DNA of 58,761 bases, taken from the NCBI GenBank assembly GCA_947174505.1, contig CAMWJF010000023.1:1-58761 (forward strand). The letters run 5' to 3'. The notes under the pieces are model-generated. The model saw nothing but the letters and a program-made list of their open reading frames with translations. It did no database searches and was not told the DNA's origin. Position 1 is the stretch's first letter. Every line of letters starts with the position of its first letter. The DNA comes from an uncultured Lachnospiraceae bacterium (GTDB taxonomy: Bacteria > Bacillota > Clostridia > Lachnospirales > Lachnospiraceae). Positions 53,797-58,761 of this stretch are shown here, piece by piece. A program made the position numbers and the translations under genes.

Positions 53797-53841
53797 CTCA
53801 TTCCCCACTCCGGCGCCACTCGCTCTATCCTGTTTCGAAAG

Positions 53842-54813
53842 TTACCACTGCTGCCCGTTTTCATTTCCGTTTGTGCCGTACGGGTCACCCACGCCGTACT
53901 GCCCGTTTACGCCGTACGGAGCATCCACACCGCGCTGCCCGTTTACGCCATACTGCCCGCCTGTCGGTACATTCACCGCATTCATGACACGCATATTTCT
54001 AAGCCTGCAGTACAGCGCGGCAAAAGTCAGGCTCCGATACGGCTGCACATAAAGAACCTCCACAATCCCAAAGGTGAGCGCCCCAAGAATGTCCCACAGG
54101 ATAAACGACAGCCCAAGGACAAAGGTCTTCCACTTGTTGCCGTCCATCATATCGCGGCTCATCTGCAGCGCCGCCCCGTACTCCATGTCAGGATGCTCCG
54201 ACAGGATATAGGGAACCATATAATACTCATACATCTTTATAATACCCGGTACAATAAACAGCAGCGTCCACAAAAAAATACGTAATTCCCTGTGAAACAT
54301 CACTTTCACGATGTTTTTGTAGGAATGGTCAAAGCCGTAGGCAATCTCCTTTACCTGCGCCACATCCTCCACGCTCTTGATCATAAAACGCTTGCCGCCC
54401 ACGCCGAGCGGGTTGATCAGAAAGATGTCCACGACCAGAATGATCGCAAGGACTATTGCAAATAAAATAAGAAAAATAGTGACTGCCACGAATCCGATAA
54501 ACATGCCCTCAAAAAAGCTGATCTCTACGTCTTCGGCTGGAAACTGCCCGCCGCCGATCGTCTCTACCTTTAACTTATCCGAGTCGGTACGCTTCCGCAC
54601 CGTGACAATGCTTTTCTTTCCGGTCGGTGCAGCAACGCTGTGCATCTCTCTCGCGCCTTCCTCCTCATTGTATTGATAGGTTGTTTTGCGAAATGTCATG
54701 CCGCCCGTCTCACAGCCCAACAGCACAAGAATTACAGACACCAGCACAATCTTCCAATAATTCCTGTGCAGAGCCTCTTTCGCCACTTCCTTCAACTTAC
54801 TTCTCGTCCACAT
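53842..54813 (-). CDS. DUF975 family membrane protein
   Basis: A 323-residue membrane protein of the DUF975 family (MWTRSKLKEVAKEALHRNYW at the start). Membrane segments lie at about 21-40, 105-135, 180-200 and 240-260. The C-terminus carries a short Gly/Asn/Tyr-rich repeat (GVNGQYGVGDPYGTNG and similar units) rather than a folded domain. ATG 54813 is preceded by AAGGAGG. It starts the operon with the response regulator and kinase, so it may be a target or an accessory sensor. Function unknown. Confidence 0.88.
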   Translation of the reverse strand: MWTRSKLKEVAKEALHRNYWKIVLVSVILVLLGCETGGMTFRKTTYQYNEEEGAREMHSVAAPTGKKSIVTVRKRTDSDKLKVETIGGGQFPAEDVEISFFEGMFIGFVAVTIFLILFAIVLAIILVVDIFLINPLGVGGKRFMIKSVEDVAQVKEIAYGFDHSYKNIVKVMFHRELRIFLWTLLFIVPGIIKMYEYYMVPYILSEHPDMEYGAALQMSRDMMDGNKWKTFVLGLSFILWDILGALTFGIVEVLYVQPYRSLTFAALYCRLRNMRVMNAVNVPTGGQYGVNGQRGVDAPYGVNGQYGVGDPYGTNGNENGQQW

Positions 54814-54873
54814 GCTCCATTTCCTCCTTATATCCGGCGTCCCCGGTATCAGGGGCATCTCGTTTACGATATC

Positions 54874-54927
54874 AGAATAACACGCTTCCCTTAAAACAAA
54901 AGAGGCCCGACCTTAACGCAACCTTAA
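54874..54927 (-). promoter_or_regulatory. Operon promoter with OmpR-type direct repeats
   Basis: On the minus strand TTAAGGT occurs at 54910-54916 and 54921-54927 (11-base period) with a third, TTAAGGG, at 54888-54894 (two turns further). The -10 TATTCT (54874-54879, with TGT before it) has no good -35, so activator dependence is likely. The pattern fits binding of the operon's own response regulator. Confidence 0.55.
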
Positions 54928-54940
54928 ACCGCACCGCCGC

Positions 54941-56857
54941 CTAATTCTCGCCCAGACTCATGTATTTCAGATAAAGACCCTCAAACCGCTCCGATTCCGC
55001 CAGATTAATGCTTTCCGCCAATCCGGTTCTCGCCTCCAGCCCGGCAACGTCCAGCCGTTTCCCGCACAAATCCCGCGCCAGCTCATACGCGCCGGCAAGC
55101 GACGTATTGCCCACAGCCCGCACCCTGCCGCGCATATAAGAAGGCAAAAGGCCGATGGAAACTGCCGCCTCCACATCCAGATAGTAGCCGAAACCGCCTG
55201 CCAGACAGACCTGTCCTATTTCGGGGCGCCCCATCTCTTCCCATAAAATCTCCACACCCGCGCGAACGGCAGCCTTTGCCATCTGTAAAGCACGGATATC
55301 CGCCTGCTTAAAATAGCACATGTTCTTGTCCTGATTCACGGACGCCGCAGCTCCCTTTCCATTCTCTATCCGTACACCCTCCGTAAAATATGGTTCCTCC
55401 AAAAGTCCCGTCTCATCCAGTATCCCTCTCCGCAGAAGCTGCGCGGTGAGAGCGATCCGGTCTGTACCGATCACCACGCCGTTTCCCTCAAAGGCCGGCC
55501 CTGCCGCAGTGGCCGTCACGATCATACACCGCCCGTCGGTGATAGCCATCTCGCCATTGGTGCCCAGGTCGATAAACAGTACCGCCTGCCGTCCCGATGC
55601 CGACTCCCTTTCCGCAGGATTTTCTCCGGACAGCCCAGACGCCGCCCCTTCAGCCATCCCGGCATCCCCGCTGTCCTCTGAGATGCCGGGAGAAAGCAGC
55701 CCCTGCACATACAGTCCGGCCACCACATCTCCTCCTACAAAGGCACTGATGCACGGCACAATATAGACCGGGCAGTCAAATAACGGCTCACCGCCCATGC
55801 CCCGCAGACATGCCGGAAGATTTTCCATTCCCATAAAAAGACGGGCCGCCGTTACTTTCTGCAGCCCCGTCTCCACCGGCACAAAAGGCGCCTTTCCCAA
55901 AGACGCCACGTCATATCCAAGCAGCAGATGCCCCATGGCCGTATTCCCGGCAATACACATACAGATTATTTCCCCGCAGATACACTTATCGATTCCGCCC
56001 TGCAGATCTTCCAGATTCTCTCCGTCCCCTTCTTCCTGCAAAGCTCCCGCGCCCGTCTTTGTCCGCAGATATTCCGTAAACTGCCCGAGTCCCCTTAAAA
56101 TCGCCCCGCAGGCAAGTCTGCGCAGCTCCTCCCCGTGTCCTTCCACGGACGCCTGTATCCGCGCCAGCACGTCCGTGCCATATATCCGCTGGGGATTCCT
56201 TTCACAGTAAGTATTCTCCACTGCCCCCGTATCCAGATTTCTAAGCTGCATGGCAATGGTAGTGGTTCCCAGATCAACCGCGCTTATATAACGACCGCTC
56301 TGTTTTTTGCCGCTTTCCCGTCCCGTTTCCAAGCTTTCAATAACATCCGTCTCTTTTTTTAAAATCGCAGACGGTGTTTTTATCCCTTTTCTTGTCTCAT
56401 GCTTCTCTATAGTGCCTGATTCCATAGCGGCTAATTTTTGATTTTCAGACAAGCTATTTTCTCGACCACTTAAGTCAATTTTTTCTGACAGAAGGTTTAT
56501 CTCCGTGACAATGGGCACCTCTGCTTCCTCTGCACCGATTATTCTAATTGTACAGTCTGTCTTCGGTCTGGTCACACAGGCCAGCCGGTAACCCTGCCTT
56601 AGTTCTTCCGGCTCCAGACGGCTTCTCTCAAGCCCTGTGGGGAGCGGCGCTCCCTTTAAAAACCGAACGACGCATCGCCCGCAATCTCCTCTTCCGCCGC
56701 AAAAACTGCCGTCCATCAGCCCGTTTTTTAATAAAACCGGCATCAGTGTCAAAGCTGACGCCTGTGTCAGCGTCATTTCTCCGGCAGATTCTCCCTCATT
56801 TATGCCATTCGGTTTTTCCTCATTCATAACAATCGTAATTTTTATTTTCTCAGACAA
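54941..56857 (-). CDS. [2Fe-2S] ferredoxin/ASKHA-domain reductive activator (RACo-like, DUF4445)
   Basis: A 638-residue protein with the layout of corrinoid-protein reductive activators. The N-terminal domain has a plant-type ferredoxin cluster (SFCGGRGDCGRC, then a Cys near LACVTR). A linker of variable sequence follows. The ASKHA domain starts at about 195 (YISAVDLGTTTIAMQL) with the nucleotide motifs NTAMGHLLLG, LFIDLGTNGEMAI and AGGFGYYLDVE. These activators return oxidised cobalamin to Co(I) at the expense of ATP. No corrinoid protein or methyltransferase is near. TTG 56857 overlaps the upstream stop by 8 bases and has GAGGGG upstream; ATG 56824 or 56890 are alternatives. Confidence 0.88.
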   Translation of the reverse strand: MSEKIKITIVMNEEKPNGINEGESAGEMTLTQASALTLMPVLLKNGLMDGSFCGGRGDCGRCVVRFLKGAPLPTGLERSRLEPEELRQGYRLACVTRPKTDCTIRIIGAEEAEVPIVTEINLLSEKIDLSGRENSLSENQKLAAMESGTIEKHETRKGIKTPSAILKKETDVIESLETGRESGKKQSGRYISAVDLGTTTIAMQLRNLDTGAVENTYCERNPQRIYGTDVLARIQASVEGHGEELRRLACGAILRGLGQFTEYLRTKTGAGALQEEGDGENLEDLQGGIDKCICGEIICMCIAGNTAMGHLLLGYDVASLGKAPFVPVETGLQKVTAARLFMGMENLPACLRGMGGEPLFDCPVYIVPCISAFVGGDVVAGLYVQGLLSPGISEDSGDAGMAEGAASGLSGENPAERESASGRQAVLFIDLGTNGEMAITDGRCMIVTATAAGPAFEGNGVVIGTDRIALTAQLLRRGILDETGLLEEPYFTEGVRIENGKGAAASVNQDKNMCYFKQADIRALQMAKAAVRAGVEILWEEMGRPEIGQVCLAGGFGYYLDVEAAVSIGLLPSYMRGRVRAVGNTSLAGAYELARDLCGKRLDVAGLEARTGLAESINLAESERFEGLYLKYMSLGEN

Positions 56858-57023
56858 ACTGGTTTTTCCCCTCGTCGTAATGATAATCAATTCCCGCCAA
56901 TTTTTCGACTATTTCATTACGGTCTGCGCCAAGATCTTCGCAGAGCGCATCCAGACCGGAATAAAAGTCTCTCAGCTTCAAGTTTACATAACTCAACAGC
57001 ATAACAGGATCTTTCGGTATCAT
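56850..57023 (-). CDS. DUF4250 family small protein
   Basis: A 57-residue protein (MIPKDPVMLLSYVNLKLRDF at the start) of the DUF4250 family, which is common in Lachnospiraceae. It is helical with no known function. ATG 57023 is preceded by AAAGGCGG. Its stop overlaps the start of the ASKHA-domain gene, so the two are coupled. Confidence 0.92.
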   Translation of the reverse strand: MIPKDPVMLLSYVNLKLRDFYSGLDALCEDLGADRNEIVEKLAGIDYHYDEGKNQFV

Positions 57024-57119
57024 ATCCATCCGCCTTTCATACATTTATTATCAGCCCGCCATTCCTTACCAGCCATCAGAACAGACCTTAGCTTCATCAC
57101 TTTTCTTAAGTCCCTGTCG

Positions 57120-58286
57120 CTACTTCAGCTCCATCTCCACACGATAGCTTTTTCCGTCAGTGCATACATGCGCCATACTGCCACAGACCAACGGTATCGA
57201 GGGGGGCATATGACCGATATCCAAATCCATAAGCACCGGCACATGATAGGGATACAGCATCTCGCAGACTGCCTGATAGCTGTCAATGCCAAACTCCTCC
57301 ACACCCATGCCAAGCCTGGGTCTGCCGATCAGGAAGCCCTTGCAATATTTGAACCATCCCGCATGTTCCATCTGCCACATAGCGCGGCGTATGCCCATCA
57401 GATTCAGATCGCAGGCCTCCAGAAACCAGATGATCCCATCCTCCTGATATTTTTCCGTAAATTCCGCCACCCTGTCATACTTCGTCCCAAGCAGATTAAC
57501 CAGACAGTCCATACAGCCGCCCAGAAGCCTTCCCGAGAAGACCGCTTCTGTCTCCATGACATCTCCGCTTCCAGTCAACCCGGCCGACCTCCCGGCACTT
57601 TCCCTGTCCATCCCCGCCGTCCGGCTCAGATCTCCCTGGCCGCCGTACTTCACCGCTGCCTCCCGCAGACTTTCCACATTCGTTCTGCCGTCCGACAGAT
57701 AATATTTCATAACAGATGTTTCCGTCAAGTGATAAGGCGCATAGGGATGCTCTTCATCTTTCAATGACTCCCGTTCCCATTTATCATATCCCTGCATGAC
57801 CAATTTCTTTCCTTGAAGCAGCAGCATCACATCATTTAATGACGGATGTAATGGTTCCATCCCAAAAGCCGACGCGCATGGTCCATACACAGATGCCACG
57901 TCGCACAGGGTCGTCAGCAGGAAGGTAAAATTCGTGTTGTCCGAATAGCCCAGATACCATTTTGGCTCCGCCTGTCTGATCTGACCAAAATCCACATAAT
58001 CCAAAATCTCACACATCAGCTCGCCGCCCCCGCATGAAATGAGACAGTCGTTATTTTTATCACAGTAATACGCTGTCAGTTCTTCCCCACACTTTTTCGG
58101 AGCATTGCTGATCCCCACGCCCTCCTCCACATAACAGTTCGGTCCGAGCTGTAAGCCAAAGCCCTGCTCCCGCCATCTCTTCTGGGCGTTCAGAAATCCG
58201 CTTTTGTAAGGCTCTGTCGCGCAGCCGAAGGACGGCGCCACAAACCCAATCGTCCCGTTTTCCCGTAAAAATGCCGGATATCTCAT
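57120..58286 (-). CDS. LD-carboxypeptidase (S66 family)
   Basis: A 388-residue S66 (LdcA/MccF-like) serine peptidase. The nucleophile Ser is in GYSDNTNF; the catalytic Glu is in WFLEACDLN and the His in DIGHMPPSIP. These enzymes cut L,D bonds in peptidoglycan stem peptides or detoxify microcin C-like peptides. It is somewhat longer than usual (about 310-340) due to an extra segment at about 210-275. ATG 58286 is chosen because GGAGGT is eight bases upstream; an in-frame extension to 58487 has no conserved residues. Confidence 0.92.
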   Translation of the reverse strand: MRYPAFLRENGTIGFVAPSFGCATEPYKSGFLNAQKRWREQGFGLQLGPNCYVEEGVGISNAPKKCGEELTAYYCDKNNDCLISCGGGELMCEILDYVDFGQIRQAEPKWYLGYSDNTNFTFLLTTLCDVASVYGPCASAFGMEPLHPSLNDVMLLLQGKKLVMQGYDKWERESLKDEEHPYAPYHLTETSVMKYYLSDGRTNVESLREAAVKYGGQGDLSRTAGMDRESAGRSAGLTGSGDVMETEAVFSGRLLGGCMDCLVNLLGTKYDRVAEFTEKYQEDGIIWFLEACDLNLMGIRRAMWQMEHAGWFKYCKGFLIGRPRLGMGVEEFGIDSYQAVCEMLYPYHVPVLMDLDIGHMPPSIPLVCGSMAHVCTDGKSYRVEMELK

Positions 58287-58761
58287 AATTACCTCCATAG
58301 CGGAGCCTTTTCTGCGAAGGCCGTGAGCTAAATCTCCCCTTTCGCTCCATGCTATCTGGTTTGTGGCTCCAACACAAACCTGCAATTGAGAAACCAGGAC
58401 CTTTAGTGCTAAAAGTAGATTTAGTATTTTGGAAAAAAGCCGACTTATCCACAGTTTTTTCTCTGTTTCAACCTCTTCCGGTTCCAATTCCGCTAAATCC
58501 TATTTTAATCACAGGTGCTTTTTGTCTCCCGACGGTTCTTCGCGATCTTTTTTGCGGTTCTATAATGACTATATAAGTCAATTCCATTTTTCCCTACTCT
58601 TTTACCATACCACACTTACCATTATCTTGCCAGTCTGATCTGATTCCCGTCCCAACATCCTGTCCCATAACCGCCCGTCATCTTCTACACCTGTTTCCCC
58701 CTCACCGATAAAAAAGTGTCTTCGACACATCAACTCCCCTGCCCCTCAATCATGAGGGGTG
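58287..58761. other. Intergenic region at the right edge (475 bp)
   Basis: No gene recognised. It holds the leader of the LD-carboxypeptidase gene with an AGGTTTGTG / CACAAACC hairpin, a TGACT-atata-AGTCA inverted repeat (58566-58580), a terminator-like hairpin (58710-58728) and a CCCCTCA / TGAGGGG inverted repeat at 58742-58759. Confidence 0.5.
58710..58728 (-). terminator. Terminator-like hairpin near right edge
   Basis: On the minus strand GTGTC-GAA-GACAC is followed by TTTTTT. It would end a minus-strand transcript coming from beyond the window. The stem is only five bases. Confidence 0.4.

Noticed and set aside
56637..57767. Plus-strand open frame of 376 codons
   Set aside because: Crosses three real minus-strand genes in antisense; no motif.
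58287..58487. N-terminal extension of the LD-carboxypeptidase
   Set aside because: No conserved residues, and GGAGGT lies just before ATG 58286.

Overview
The window looks like a chromosomal segment of a gut-type Lachnospiraceae bacterium (Clostridia, Bacillota). Evidence is the conserved rho / rpmE / DUF1385 / prmC / prfA block, the malic enzyme followed by a DUF4364 protein, DUF4250, DUF5722 and DUF975 proteins, many two-component and MCP proteins, AGGAGG-type ribosome binding sites, and sigma-A promoters. Species cannot be fixed from sequence alone. I see no rRNA, tRNA, CRISPR array, insertion sequence or prophage.

Layout. 1-10.9 kb: a secreted Cys/His-rich tandem-repeat protein (cut by the left edge), an orphan LacI regulator with a likely self-operator, a secreted ComEC-like metallo-beta-lactamase-fold hydrolase, then a minus-strand cluster of binding lipoprotein, chemoreceptor and hybrid histidine kinase that looks like a sensing module without transport permeases, then a D,D-carboxypeptidase with a membrane-anchored partner. 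11.1-23.8 kb: a defence-type island with a hemerythrin at its edge, a helicase / PD-(D/E)XK nuclease / DEDDh exonuclease fusion, a class D beta-lactamase lipoprotein, a complete Wadjet operon (jetA-jetB-jetC-jetD), a broken gene remnant and an Rpn-type nuclease. 24-36.6 kb: mixed accessory and housekeeping genes: Csp-like subtilase, AraC regulator, an XRE / membrane protein / CPBP protease operon, endonuclease III, a DUF4143 ATPase, an isochorismatase-like hydrolase, a second CPBP protease, a Cof-type HAD phosphatase, an S1-domain RNA-binding protein and an XRE membrane regulator. 36.7-41.9 kb: a hemerythrin-CheX-like-receiver fusion, a LysM/leucine-rich-repeat membrane protein, three very small overlapping genes and an AraC/GyrI-like regulator. 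41.9-47 kb: the translation/termination block prfA, prmC, DUF1385, rpmE, rho. 47.3-58.8 kb: malic enzyme, DUF4364, DUF5722 glycosidase-like protein, polysaccharide deacetylase, a DUF975/response regulator/sensor kinase operon preceded by OmpR-type direct repeats, an ASKHA-domain ferredoxin-like reductive activator, DUF4250 and an S66 LD-carboxypeptidase.

How the genes fit together. Cell-wall and envelope functions recur (DacA-like PBP, class D beta-lactamase, LysM protein, deacetylase, LD-carboxypeptidase, two CPBP proteases), as do oxygen or redox sensing (two hemerythrins) and taxis/two-component signalling. The most unusual items are the helicase-nuclease-exonuclease fusion beside Wadjet, the binding-protein/chemoreceptor/kinase module, the hemerythrin-CheX-like-REC fusion, the 38-residue Cys/His repeat protein, the three tiny overlapping genes and a recent 58-bp tandem duplication of the 3' end of prfA.

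Limits: everything is read by eye. Family names rest on remembered motifs, not searches. Starts were chosen from ribosome binding sites and family lengths.
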